Origin: Panacagrimonas sp.
Lineage (GTDB): Bacteria; Pseudomonadota; Gammaproteobacteria; Nevskiales; Nevskiaceae
DNA: 64,000 nt
Direction of reading: 5' to 3'
Assembly: GCF_020697055.1 (NCBI RefSeq)
Contig: NZ_JAJFBP010000024.1
Location: forward strand, 62,001-126,000
Part shown: positions 1 to 7,600 of the stretch, piece after piece
How the letters are laid out: every line of letters starts with the position of its first letter
How positions within the stretch are numbered: position 1 is the stretch's first letter
Notes under the pieces: generated by a model
Told to the model about the DNA's origin: nothing
What the model saw: only the letters and a program-made list of their open reading frames with translations
The model's database searches: none
Program-made: the position numbers and the translations under genes

Positions 1-141
1 AAGATCAAGGTCGACAGCTCGATCACCGGCGACAAGCTGCGCGTCACCGGCAAGAAGCGCGACGATCTGCAGGATGTCATCGCGCTGCTGAAAAAGGCCG
101 AGTTCGAGCTGCCGCTGCAGTTCGAGAATTTCCGCGACTGA
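1..141 (+). CDS. yajQ: YajQ-family nucleotide-binding protein, C-terminal part
   Basis: Only the last 46 residues are in the window, open from the first base. They contain the [20 protein letters not shown] stretch and end in PLQFENFRD, which matches the conserved end of the YajQ/DUF520 family. These small cytoplasmic proteins bind nucleotides, and in Xanthomonas a YajQ protein is a cyclic-di-GMP effector. The gene starts left of the window, so domain completeness and promoter cannot be judged. The family call rests on recognition of this tail. Confidence 0.85.
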   Translation, partial: KIKVDSSITGDKLRVTGKKRDDLQDVIALLKKAEFELPLQFENFRD

Positions 142-151
142 AGACCCGGCC

Positions 152-1135
152 GTGGCATCGCCTCGACCTCCGGTCATCGGCCTGGCGCTCGGCAGCGGCT
201 CGTCGCGCGGCTGGGCGCACATCGGGATCATCCAGGGCCTGGAGTCGATCGGCGTGCGGCCGCACGTCGTCGCCGGCACCTCGGTCGGCGCGCTGGTGGG
301 GGCGGTGTACGTCGCCGGGCAGCTCGAGCCGTTCACCGAATGGGTGCTCAAGCTGACGCCGCGCGACGTCTTCGGGCTGATGGACCTGAGCTTCTCCGGC
401 GGCTTCGTGAAGGGCCAGCGGCTCTTCGGCTACTTCGAGGAGCGCCACCTCAATCCCAAGATCGAGGAGCTGGAGCAGCGCTTCATCAGCGTGTGCACGG
501 AGATGAGCAGCGGGCGCGAGATCTGGATCACGCGCGGGCCGATCATCAGCGCCGCGCGCGCGTCGTGCGCGATTCCCGGTCTGTTCTCGCCGGTCAAGCA
601 CGACGAGCGCTGGATGCTCGACGGCGGCCTGGTGAACCCGGTGCCGGTCTCCGCGTGCCGCGCGATGGGCGCCGACGTGGTGATCGCGGTGAATCTCAAC
701 GCGCAGCTGGTGGGTCGTCACCTGTCGCAGGCGGGCCAGGAGGAGGTCGCGCGGGAGGCCAGCAGCAAGCAGGAAAAGAACCTGTGGCAGCGCATGGTCG
801 CCTCGCTCTCCAGCGGCGACGACGACCGGCCGAGCATGTTCGACGTGGTGGCCGCCAGTGTGAACATCCTGCAGGACCGTCTCACCCGCAGTCGCATGGC
901 CGGCGATCCGCCGGAGATCACGCTGCTGCCGGTGCTCGCCGACTTCGCGCTGATGGATTTCCATCGCGCGCGCGAGTGCATCGACGAAGGGCGGCGCCTG
1001 GTGCACGAGAACGCCACGATGCTGCGCGCCTGGGCGGGCCTGCCGAAGCTCGATCCCGCGGTGCCGGTCCCCGCGCCGCCGCCGACGCCGGAGATCGAGC
1101 CGCCGCTTCCGACGGAGCCGCCGCCGACGAGTTGA
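152..1135 (+). CDS. Patatin-like phospholipase family protein (RssA type)
   Basis: A 327-residue protein with all patatin hallmarks. The glycine-rich oxyanion loop GSGSSRG lies at residues 14-20, the nucleophile elbow GTSVG has Ser44, and the dyad partner is Asp157 in DGG. Members are serine acyl hydrolases of lipids; bacterial RssA-like proteins are cytoplasmic or membrane-associated and their substrates are mostly unknown. The tail after residue 300 is Pro/Glu rich and probably disordered. The start is GTG, 10 bases after the yajQ stop, so the two may be co-transcribed. The fold is sure, the substrate is not. Confidence 0.85.
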   Translation: MASPRPPVIGLALGSGSSRGWAHIGIIQGLESIGVRPHVVAGTSVGALVGAVYVAGQLEPFTEWVLKLTPRDVFGLMDLSFSGGFVKGQRLFGYFEERHLNPKIEELEQRFISVCTEMSSGREIWITRGPIISAARASCAIPGLFSPVKHDERWMLDGGLVNPVPVSACRAMGADVVIAVNLNAQLVGRHLSQAGQEEVAREASSKQEKNLWQRMVASLSSGDDDRPSMFDVVAASVNILQDRLTRSRMAGDPPEITLLPVLADFALMDFHRARECIDEGRRLVHENATMLRAWAGLPKLDPAVPVPAPPPTPEIEPPLPTEPPPTS

Positions 1136-1172
1136 TCAGTCGCCCGGGTCTCGTTCCCGGTCCGCGCCCGGG

Positions 1173-2483
1173 CTACAGCAGGCTCGAAAGCAGGGTGGCG
1201 ATGCCGAGGAACGAGAAGAACCCGACGATGTCGGTGACCGTGGTCAGGATGATCGACGACGACTGCGCCGGATCCTGGCCCAGGCGGGTGAGGACGATCG
1301 GGACCGCCGCGCCGGCGAACGTGGCGATGGTCATCGCCAGCACCATCGCGCTGCCGATCACCAGGACCAGGCCGACCGAGCCGCTCCAGAACCACACGCC
1401 GATCGCGCAGGCGACGGAGACGACCAGGCCGTTGAGCAGGCCGACCGCGCCTTCCTTGAGCGTGACCGCCAGCCACTGGCCGACGGTGAATTCGCGCAGC
1501 GTCAGGCCGCGCATCGTCACCGCAAGGGCCTGCTGGCCGGCGTTGCCGGATTCACCGGCGACCACCGGCATCAGGATCGCCAGCGCGGTGAACTGCGCGA
1601 TGGTCTCCTCGAACAGTCCCACCACCGAGGCCGCGATGAACGCCGTGACCAGATTGATGTGCAGCCACGGCAGGCGCTTCTTCACCGCGAACCAGGGTTT
1701 GGATAGCGCGCGTTCCTGCGGACTGACGCCGACCATCGCGCCGATGTCCGCCGCGGCTTCCTCCTGCAGCGCCTGGACCAGCATGCCGTGCTGGATCAGC
1801 CCGATCAGCCGGCCGTCGAGATCGACCACCGGCAGGTCGGTGAGTCGATGCTTTTCGACCGTCTCGACGACCTCGTCGCGCGGATCCATCGCGTTGACCG
1901 CCGCGGCGACCGGGTGTGCCAGATCGCGCAACAGCGTGTCGGGCTGCGCCATCGCCAGTTCCTGGATCGGGATCTGGCCGCGCAGGCGGTTGTCGCTGTC
2001 GACGACGAACAGCGTGCGCAGCGCGCGGATGCGCGGCGAGTAGCGCAGCGAATCGAGCGCGCTGGCGACGCGCATCTCCGGGCGGAACGTCGGCACGCGC
2101 GTGTCCATCAGGCGCCCGGCGGTGTCGTCCGGGTAGGTCATCAGTTCGCGCAGCTGGTTGCGCAGGTCCGGCTCGAGCGTCTCGAGCACGCGCGTGCGCT
2201 CCTCGTCGTCCATCGCACCGAGAAAGCGCACCGCCTCGGTGGGCAGCAGGCCGGCGAGCAGATCGCGCGCCTGCGTCGCGCCCATGCGTGACATCAGTGA
2301 TGCGCCGCGATCCGCGCCCAGGTGCGGCCACATGCCGACCAGCACCGCGGTGGACTGTCCCGCGATCTCGTCCAGCGCCTCGTCGCCCGGCATCGATTCG
2401 AGATGGCGCGCGGCCGATCCGGGGTGCTCGCGCAGGTAGCGGCGATTGAGCTTGTCGACGACGGCGGACAGCTCGGGGCTCAT
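1173..2483 (-). CDS. mgtE: Magnesium transporter MgtE
   Basis: A 436-residue MgtE protein: an N-terminal helical domain (about 10-130), a CBS pair (about 130-255, with LTDLPVVDLDGRLIGLI) and five membrane helices (about 280-436). The last helices carry the conserved TDIVGFFSFLGIA stretch, whose Asp lines the Mg2+ pore. MgtE is a Mg2+-gated channel in the inner membrane in which the N and CBS domains sense cytosolic Mg2+. The ATG at MSPEL was chosen because upstream residues overlap the next gene and look nothing like MgtE. It is the last gene of a leftward run with a related soluble paralogue just upstream. Confidence 0.93.
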   Translation of the reverse strand: MSPELSAVVDKLNRRYLREHPGSAARHLESMPGDEALDEIAGQSTAVLVGMWPHLGADRGASLMSRMGATQARDLLAGLLPTEAVRFLGAMDDEERTRVLETLEPDLRNQLRELMTYPDDTAGRLMDTRVPTFRPEMRVASALDSLRYSPRIRALRTLFVVDSDNRLRGQIPIQELAMAQPDTLLRDLAHPVAAAVNAMDPRDEVVETVEKHRLTDLPVVDLDGRLIGLIQHGMLVQALQEEAAADIGAMVGVSPQERALSKPWFAVKKRLPWLHINLVTAFIAASVVGLFEETIAQFTALAILMPVVAGESGNAGQQALAVTMRGLTLREFTVGQWLAVTLKEGAVGLLNGLVVSVACAIGVWFWSGSVGLVLVIGSAMVLAMTIATFAGAAVPIVLTRLGQDPAQSSSIILTTVTDIVGFFSFLGIATLLSSLL

Positions 2484-2490
2484 GTCCGGC

Positions 2491-3381
2491 TCAGCCTTCG
2501 TCGCGCACGCGCGACACCGGGCTGGACAGGCCACGCCCGATCAGCAGGCGCAACAGGTCGGCGCCGGTGTGCAGGTAGGCGGTGAACAGGTGCGCGAGCA
2601 GCGACTCGGGCTGCGCCGTCGGCGTCTGCGGAAAGACCGCGTGCAGCGCGCGACGCAGTCCGGCGCGCGACAGTCCGCCGAGCAGGCTTCCGTCCGGGGC
2701 CGTCACCGGCAGCATCGCCCAGTGGTCCCACTCGTCCAGGTTCTGGACCTCGTCGACGTCGACGGCGTCCGACAGCGGTCGCAGCGCGCGCTCCATCACG
2801 CGCGACAGCGGCGAGTCGGGTTCGGCGCGCAGCAGCGCCGACAAGCTCACGGTGCCGCCGTACAGCTGCGCCGAGCGCAGCACGAACACCGCGCTGTCCT
2901 CGGCCTTGGCGCGCAGGCGCAGGACCTGCAGCGCTTCGCGCACCGTGCGGTGGGCCGGCAGCGTGGGGACGTCGTATTCGATCCACGCGCCGACCGTGTC
3001 CAGCGTGTAGGCCAGCGACCGGCGGAAGTGCTGGACCAGCCGCGGCGGCAGCAACGCCAGGATCTCGCGACGCGGTTCGGGCGCGCACACCCGCAGGATC
3101 GACACGCAGCCGCGGCTGCCCACCGCCTCCAGGAACCGCGCCGCCTGCCCGGGCTCGAGCAACGCCAGGCGACGCGCGGCCGAACCCGGCGACATCTCGT
3201 CGATCACCGGCGCGGCGATCTGCGGCGACAGCTCGGCCAGGAACAGCGCCGCTTCCTCCGACGGCAGTTCCTCGAGCGCGCGCGCCGCGGCCTCGGGTTC
3301 CTGGTCGACGAACGCCGAGGCGAGCGCCAGCCCGCCCGCCGGCGTGTCGTTCGCCGACGGCGCGTCGTCGCTACTCGTCAT
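2491..3381 (-). CDS. MgtE N-domain/CBS protein lacking the channel domain
   Basis: A 296-residue protein resembling only the cytosolic half of MgtE. Helical repeats with ALEELPSEEAALFLAELSP and FLEAVGSRG fill about residues 20-120, followed by two CBS-like stretches (about 130-250). It ends with the low-hydrophobicity HLFTAYLHTGADLLRLLIGRGL instead of the five channel helices. Its stop is 7 bases before mgtE, and its ATG overlaps the upstream mscS-like gene by 11 bases, so all three are surely co-translated. I infer a regulatory partner of MgtE or an adenosine-nucleotide or Mg2+ sensor; no function is established for such truncated paralogues that I know of. Confidence 0.7.
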   Translation of the reverse strand: MTSSDDAPSANDTPAGGLALASAFVDQEPEAAARALEELPSEEAALFLAELSPQIAAPVIDEMSPGSAARRLALLEPGQAARFLEAVGSRGCVSILRVCAPEPRREILALLPPRLVQHFRRSLAYTLDTVGAWIEYDVPTLPAHRTVREALQVLRLRAKAEDSAVFVLRSAQLYGGTVSLSALLRAEPDSPLSRVMERALRPLSDAVDVDEVQNLDEWDHWAMLPVTAPDGSLLGGLSRAGLRRALHAVFPQTPTAQPESLLAHLFTAYLHTGADLLRLLIGRGLSSPVSRVRDEG

Positions 3382-4213
3382 CGTCGCGCTCCGCGCGCAG
3401 CAGCACGCTGACCTGCTCGGTGAACATGCGCGCCGGGATGAACGCACGTCCTTCGTCGGTCTCGAGCACGACGTTGGTCGGCGTGATCTCGATGATCTCG
3501 CCCTCGACCTGACCGAGCCGCACGCGCACGCCGGCCTGCAGTTGCCGCCGCAGGTAGTGCGTGCCGATCAGGTTGGACACCAGTCCGCGCGCACCGAGTC
3601 CGAACGCCAGCGAAAACGCCAGCAGCACCGAACCCAGCGCCACCGCGATCACCAGCGTCACGAAGCTCACGTTCACGCCGACCTGGTGGACGCCGATGAT
3701 CAGCGCGGTCAGGAAGGTCGCGGTCTGCGCCAGACGCGCGACCAGTTCGCGCTGCTCGACTTGCGCCGAGGCCAGCGCCTCGAGCAGCAGGTCGCGCACC
3801 AGCAGGCCGATCAGGTGGCCGGCCACGATGATCACGACGCCGAACAGCAGCGTCGGCAGGTAGCGCAGCACGCCGCGCAGCCACTCGGTGACGTCGGTCA
3901 GCCCGGCGAGGTTGGTGGCGAAGCTCAGGAACAGCAGCAGGATGATCCAGAACGCCGCGGTGCCGATCAGCCTCAGCATTGCCGGCGAGAGTCGCAGCCG
4001 CGCCGCGCGTTCGGCCCGCAGCATGCGGTCCAGTCCGCGATTGATGCGCGAGCCCAGGCCGCGGATCGCCGCACGCACCGTGCGCGCGACCAGCCAGCCC
4101 ACGAGCACCAGCAGGATCGCGCCGAGCAGATCGGGCACGCGTTCGGCGAGCCACTGCGCCGCGGCGGCGGCGCGCTGCTCCATCAGTTCGAGAGACGTGG
4201 TGACGAAGTCCAT
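3371..4213 (-). CDS. MscS-like mechanosensitive ion channel family protein
   Basis: A 280-residue protein with about four N-terminal membrane segments and the MscS pore helix region: SVLLAFSLAFGLGARGLVSNLIGTHYLRRQ resembles the TM3b to beta-domain junction. A short beta domain follows (VRLGQVEGEIIEITPTNVVLETDEGRAFIPARM). It lacks the long C-terminal cage of E. coli MscS and belongs to the small YnaI/MscS-like group. It probably acts in the inner membrane as an osmotic release channel or a gated ion pore. ATG at MDFVTTS was chosen because the upstream residues are non-conserved. Its 3' end overlaps the MgtE-like regulator, and coupling an ion channel to Mg2+ transport is suggestive. Confidence 0.8.
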   Translation of the reverse strand: MDFVTTSLELMEQRAAAAAQWLAERVPDLLGAILLVLVGWLVARTVRAAIRGLGSRINRGLDRMLRAERAARLRLSPAMLRLIGTAAFWIILLLFLSFATNLAGLTDVTEWLRGVLRYLPTLLFGVVIIVAGHLIGLLVRDLLLEALASAQVEQRELVARLAQTATFLTALIIGVHQVGVNVSFVTLVIAVALGSVLLAFSLAFGLGARGLVSNLIGTHYLRRQLQAGVRVRLGQVEGEIIEITPTNVVLETDEGRAFIPARMFTEQVSVLLRAERDDDE

Positions 4214-4218
4214 GCGTG

Positions 4219-5460
4219 TCAGGGTGCCAGATTTTTTCTGTCGATCGCCCATCGCGCCGCCGCGCGTCCCGCGACGCGACCGCCGGCCAGGCACGCGGTG
4301 AGCAGGTAGCCGCCGGTGGGCGCCTCCCAATCCAGCATCTCACCGGTGCAGAACAGGCCCGGGTGCGCGCGCAGCATCAGCGCGTCGTCCAGCGCTTCGA
4401 ACCGCACGCCGCCGGCGCTGCTGATCGCTTCGGCCAAGGGTCGCGGACGCAGCACGCGCAGCGGCAGACGCTTGATCAGCGCAGCGAGCGCCGCCGGATC
4501 GTTGCGCTGCGACGGATGCGCGAACTCGAACAGCAGTCCGGCGCGTACGCCATCGAGCTGGATCGCGCGGCGCAGATGCTCGCCGATCGAGCGCTTGCCG
4601 CGAGCGCTGGCGAGCGCCCGCGTCAGTCCCTCCAGGTCGCGGCCGGGTGCGAGGTCGAGAAGCAGATCGGCGTGTCCTTGGCGATGGATCGTCTCGCGCA
4701 GGTCGGCCGACGCGGCGTAGACCAGGCCGCCCTCGATCCCGTGTCCGGTCACGACGAATTCGCCCTGGCGTTGCTGCGCGCGGCCGCGACCATCGAGCCA
4801 GTGCAGCGTCACCGGTTTGACCGGCTGACCGGCGAAGCGCGTGGAAAAGTGCGCGGTCCACGCGCATTCGAAGCCGCCGTTCGACGGCCGCAGCGCGCGC
4901 ATGTCGACCTCCAGCGCACGCAGCATGTCGAACCACGCACCGTCGGATCCGAGCTCGGGCCAGCTGCCGCCACCCAGCGCCAGCACCACGGCGTCGGCGT
5001 GGCCGGTGGTGCCGTCCTCGAATTCGAGCGCATACCGCCCGGCCCTGGGGTCGATGCGCGTGAGCCGGCAGTGCACGTGGATGCGCAGTCCCTGGGCGCG
5101 CAGCCTGCGCACCCAGCCGCGCAGCAGCGGCGCTGCCTTCAGGTCGGACGGAAACACGCGTCCGGAGGTCCCGACGAACGTCTCCACGCCCAGTCCGTGC
5201 GCCCAGGCGCGCAGCGCGTCGGCGTCGAAGTCGCGCAGCCACCGGCCCACGTCGTCGGCGCGCTCGCGATAGCGCGGCACGAAATCGGTGGGCGGTTCGG
5301 CGTGCGTGAGGTTGAGGCCGCCCTTGCCGGCGAGCAGGAACTTGCGGCCGACCGAGCCCATGCGTTCGTAGAGATCGACTTCGACGCCCGCCGCGAGCGC
5401 GACTTCGGCCGCCATCAAGCCGGCGGGGCCACCTCCGACGATCGCAAGACAAGGAGACAT
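4219..5460 (-). CDS. TIGR03862-type NAD(P)/FAD-dependent flavoprotein (BaiN/HI0933 family)
   Basis: A 413-residue flavoprotein. It opens with the FAD dinucleotide-binding motif AIVGGGPAGLMAA and ends with a second conserved glycine block (CTGEMLDWEAPTGGYLLTACLAGGRVAG), both typical of the HI0933/BaiN-like family. The sequence GRKFLLAGKGGLNLTHAEP matches the family signature after the first FAD contact. The protein is probably cytoplasmic; the natural substrate is unknown. The ATG at MSPCLAIV lies next to the FAD motif, as usual, with AGGAG-like purines upstream. The 3' end is 5 bases from the MscS-like gene, so it may head that leftward run. Confidence 0.85.
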   Translation of the reverse strand: MSPCLAIVGGGPAGLMAAEVALAAGVEVDLYERMGSVGRKFLLAGKGGLNLTHAEPPTDFVPRYRERADDVGRWLRDFDADALRAWAHGLGVETFVGTSGRVFPSDLKAAPLLRGWVRRLRAQGLRIHVHCRLTRIDPRAGRYALEFEDGTTGHADAVVLALGGGSWPELGSDGAWFDMLRALEVDMRALRPSNGGFECAWTAHFSTRFAGQPVKPVTLHWLDGRGRAQQRQGEFVVTGHGIEGGLVYAASADLRETIHRQGHADLLLDLAPGRDLEGLTRALASARGKRSIGEHLRRAIQLDGVRAGLLFEFAHPSQRNDPAALAALIKRLPLRVLRPRPLAEAISSAGGVRFEALDDALMLRAHPGLFCTGEMLDWEAPTGGYLLTACLAGGRVAGRAAARWAIDRKNLAP

Positions 5461-5513
5461 CCGGCGATTGTAGGCGCGGCCTGACGCACCACCGGCGCCG
5501 GACGACATCGTGT

Positions 5514-5567
5514 TGACACGATGTTTCCGGTTTCGGAACGCGGCAGGACATCGGCGCGACCTAGGAT
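5514..5567 (+). promoter_or_regulatory. Promoter 1 of a shared four-promoter set
   Basis: TGACA at 5514-5518, four bases, then the near-palindrome GTTTCCGGTTTCGGAAC (5523-5539), 22 bases, then the -10-like TAGGAT (5562-5567). The distance from TGACA to the -10 is exactly 48 bases, as in the promoters near 7186, 8553 and 9823. The palindrome is centred near -43, a position usual for an activator touching RNA polymerase. No good sigma-70 -35 box is seen. It drives the repeat-protein gene 45 bases downstream. Confidence 0.6.
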
Positions 5568-5612
5568 CGTTTCCGTCGAACCCCTTTCCACCTTGTCCCT
5601 CCGAGATCCGTC

Positions 5613-5987
5613 ATGGCCACCCGCGAATCCTTCTCCGTCCTCCTCCTCGGCGCCTCGATGCTGGCGTCGGCGCTGCTCTCCACCGCGGCTCGCGCCGACA
5701 TCAAGTGGAACGGTCCGATCATCCAGGGTCCGGTGCTGCAGGGCCCGCTCCTCCAGGGCCCGATCCTCCAGGGTCCGATCCTCCAGGGTCCGATCCTCCA
5801 GGGTCCGATCCTCCAGGGTCCGGTTCTACAGGGCCCAGTGTTCCAGGGCGTGTCGCTCCAGGGCATTTCGCTCCAAGGCGTCACGCTGCAGGGCATCTCG
5901 CTGAATGGTCGGGCCAGCACCGACGCGCACATCGGCCGCTTCGTGGCCGTGACGCTGCCCGGCGGCGAGACGTTCCCGCTGCGCTGA
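5613..5987 (+). CDS. Secreted LQG pentapeptide-repeat protein
   Basis: A 124-residue protein with a clear signal peptide (about residues 1-29, ending SALLSTAARA). Thirteen tandem pentads follow (about 33-97): PIIQG, PVLQG, PLLQG, four PILQG, PVLQG, PVFQG, VSLQG, ISLQG, VTLQG, ISLNG. The xxLQG pattern fits a pentapeptide-repeat right-handed beta-helix, with Leu/Ile pointing inward. The first nine pentads carry Pro, unusual for this fold. A short tail, ASTDAHIGRFVAVTLPGGETFPLR, lacks repeats. The protein is probably periplasmic or exported. A lipoprotein with an ADYC domain follows 29 bases later and is likely co-expressed. Function unknown. Confidence 0.8.
   Translation: MATRESFSVLLLGASMLASALLSTAARADIKWNGPIIQGPVLQGPLLQGPILQGPILQGPILQGPILQGPVLQGPVFQGVSLQGISLQGVTLQGISLNGRASTDAHIGRFVAVTLPGGETFPLR
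5761..5820 (+). repeat. Four perfect 15-bp tandem repeats inside the pentapeptide-repeat gene
   Basis: The unit CGATCCTCCAGGGTC occurs four times without a mismatch and encodes one PILQG pentad per copy. Flanking pentads use diverged codons. Identity at DNA level implies recent expansion by slippage, so copy number may vary between strains. Confidence 0.95.
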
Positions 5988-6016
5988 ACGAGGGTTCATT
6001 CGGCGATCATCGAGCG

Positions 6017-6850
6017 ATGAATCCTCGACTGCTGTCCCTGCTCTGGTTTTGCCTGCTCGTGGCCTGCGGACGCTCCGAACCGACACCGGACCCGGAGCCG
6101 TCCGCAGCGCCGTTGGCGATGCGCGATGTCGCCACCTCGTCGTTGACGGTCGAGGGCAGCGCCTTCGTGCTGCGATTGGCGGACGGACGTGTGCTGCGCG
6201 GTGCCGAGCTGGCCGGTGCGATCGTCCACGTGGCGATCGGCGGTGGGCGGGTCGCGCCGCTGCGGATCGCATCGGTGACGCCGGATCCCGAGAACCCGAC
6301 CGTGCTGCGCCACCAGTTCGAGACCTCCGACGGCGCCGAGGGCTGGAAGAATGCCTGTCCGCCCAATGCCGCGGGCGAGACCTGGGGACTGCCGCTGGCG
6401 CTGGCCGAGGGCCATCCGGGGCGTGACGGCGAGATCACGGTGAGCTGCATCTCCGGCGTCGTCGCCAAGTGCGTTCGATGGGGTTATCCACCCTGGTCGC
6501 GCGGGCCGGGCGGCGAGGACCTGGCGCCGTTCCACGCCGCCTGCGTGCGCATGGCGCGGGCCGATTACTGCGGTGACGATCGTCCTCACACCAAGGACGG
6601 CACGTCGATCGACAACTACGACGACCTGGGCATCCAGAAGCGCGGGGCGGCCGATGATCCGACCTACGTGTTCGAGGCCGGCTGGTCGCCGCAGGGCGCG
6701 GTCTGCGTCGCCCATCCGCGATGGGCGGACCAGGCGACGCTGCAGACGCTCCACGCACAGTGCCCGCGGCTCGCGGCGATCCCGCATTGCGACGAGGCCA
6801 GCGCGCGGTCGCTCGGCGCGCGCATGTTCAATTACTCGCGCATCCAATAG
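6017..6850 (+). CDS. ADYC-domain lipoprotein
   Basis: A 277-residue lipoprotein: signal peptide MNPRLLSLLWFCLLVAC with lipobox LVAC at Cys17, then an acidic, Pro-rich linker. The second half holds the ADYC motif (ARADYCGDDRPHTKDGTSID), the following YDDLGIQ and paired cysteines (about residues 150-265), as I recall for the ADYC family (best known from Myxococcota). The domain has no established activity. A disulfide-bonded periplasmic or surface fold is likely from the cysteine spacing. ATG is preceded by GAGCG. It follows the LQG-repeat gene by 29 bases. From memory, some myxobacterial ADYC proteins carry LQG-like repeats in the same chain. Confidence 0.75.
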   Translation: MNPRLLSLLWFCLLVACGRSEPTPDPEPSAAPLAMRDVATSSLTVEGSAFVLRLADGRVLRGAELAGAIVHVAIGGGRVAPLRIASVTPDPENPTVLRHQFETSDGAEGWKNACPPNAAGETWGLPLALAEGHPGRDGEITVSCISGVVAKCVRWGYPPWSRGPGGEDLAPFHAACVRMARADYCGDDRPHTKDGTSIDNYDDLGIQKRGAADDPTYVFEAGWSPQGAVCVAHPRWADQATLQTLHAQCPRLAAIPHCDEASARSLGARMFNYSRIQ

Positions 6851-6868
6851 CGCGTCATCAGGACGACC

Positions 6869-7156
6869 ATGACCACGCTGTGGCTGCTGCGCATCATCGG
6901 CGGACTACCCGCCCTGTCCGCACCGATCCTGTGGTTCGCCGGCCTGTTCGCGTTTCTCGCCCATGGCATCAGCACCGCGCAGCGGCTGTACGTGCTCGCC
7001 GGCATGGCCTATCCGCTGGTGTACGTCGCGTGCTTCGTGGCGTCGGTCAGCCTCGTGCGGGCGGGCGATGTTGCCGCCGCGCAATCGGCGATGGCCGGCG
7101 CACTGGCCTACGGCGTGATCGTCCTGGCGTTGTGGCCGGTGCTGGGCCTCAAGTGA
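6869..7156 (+). CDS. Small three-helix membrane protein
   Basis: A 95-residue protein made almost entirely of hydrophobic stretches (about 5-33, 40-63 and 70-92), ending VLALWPVLGLK. It has no recognisable family motif. ATG lies 18 bases after the ADYC lipoprotein stop with AGGA upstream, so it probably closes the same operon. It is likely an inner-membrane protein. Its role is unknown; its position suggests a partner of the exported proteins. It is probably real because codon use matches the neighbours and the helices are complete. Confidence 0.6.
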   Translation: MTTLWLLRIIGGLPALSAPILWFAGLFAFLAHGISTAQRLYVLAGMAYPLVYVACFVASVSLVRAGDVAAAQSAMAGALAYGVIVLALWPVLGLK

Positions 7157-7185
7157 GACGCATCCGGCGGTCGCGGAAACCGGTC

Positions 7186-7239
7186 TGACATCAAGTTTCC
7201 GGCCGCGGAACGAGGCTCGACACGACCGGGGCCTAGGCT
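7186..7239 (+). promoter_or_regulatory. Promoter 2 of the shared four-promoter set
   Basis: TGACA (7186-7190), four bases, palindrome GTTTCCGGCCGCGGAAC (7195-7211), 22 bases, -10-like TAGGCT (7234-7239). Spacing is identical to promoter 1 and the palindrome differs at only three central bases. It drives the small secreted protein starting 53 bases downstream. Confidence 0.6.
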
Positions 7240-7292
7240 GTTCTCCATCGAAAGCCGCCGCGCTTACGAATCACACGAGGACGGACCCGGCC

Positions 7293-7508
7293 ATGAACAC
7301 CAAGACCCTTCGCTCGATTGCCATTTCCGCCGCCGCGGCGGTCGCGACGCTGGCGTTCACGGTGATGTCGGTGCCGACGCAGGCCAACGCCCTGTGCCTG
7401 CACCGCGGCATCTTCTCGACGCCGGTGTACGCCCCGCGCGACGACGGCCAGATGGTGCAGCTCGGCGTCCCCGGCCTGCGCTCGATGGTGTTCTCGACCG
7501 ACGGCTGA
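7293..7508 (+). CDS. Small secreted protein of unknown family
   Basis: A 71-residue precursor. Residues 1-34 form a signal peptide (MNTKTLRSIAISAAAAVATL core, ending VPTQANA). The mature part is only about 37 residues with one Cys (ALCLHRGIFSTPVYAPRDDGQMVQLGVPGLRSMVFSTDG). I know no homologue. The gene has its own promoter of the shared type and its own terminator, so it is a single-gene unit. The unpaired Cys right after the cleavage site is notable but is not a lipobox. The function cannot be inferred; a signalling or envelope peptide is possible. Confidence 0.65.
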   Translation: MNTKTLRSIAISAAAAVATLAFTVMSVPTQANALCLHRGIFSTPVYAPRDDGQMVQLGVPGLRSMVFSTDG

Positions 7509-7568
7509 ACCGCCAGCCCATCGTTCGATCTGGTCACGAACCGGATCGATTCCCGATCACCCCGCTTG

Positions 7569-7598
7569 GCCCGTCGCTCGTCGGCGGGCTTTTCTTTT
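7569..7598 (+). terminator. Rho-independent terminator of the small secreted protein gene
   Basis: GCCCG (7569-7573) pairs with CGGGC (7585-7589) around an 11-base loop with internal pairing, followed by TTTTCTTTT. It sits about 60 bases after the stop and directly before the convergent methyltransferase end. Confidence 0.75.
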
Positions 7599-7600
7599 GA

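Noticed and set aside
340-2043. A 567-codon plus-strand frame through the patatin and mgtE genes
   Set aside because: Arg/Ala-rich shadow; the patatin and MgtE frames carry all known motifs.
5713-5905. Possible CRISPR array
   Set aside because: The repeats are 15 bp, contiguous without spacers and encode an in-frame protein repeat.
7293-7508. RiPP-type precursor peptide
   Set aside because: There is a conventional signal peptide and no modification enzyme nearby; the methyltransferase on the other strand is not of a RiPP family I recognise.
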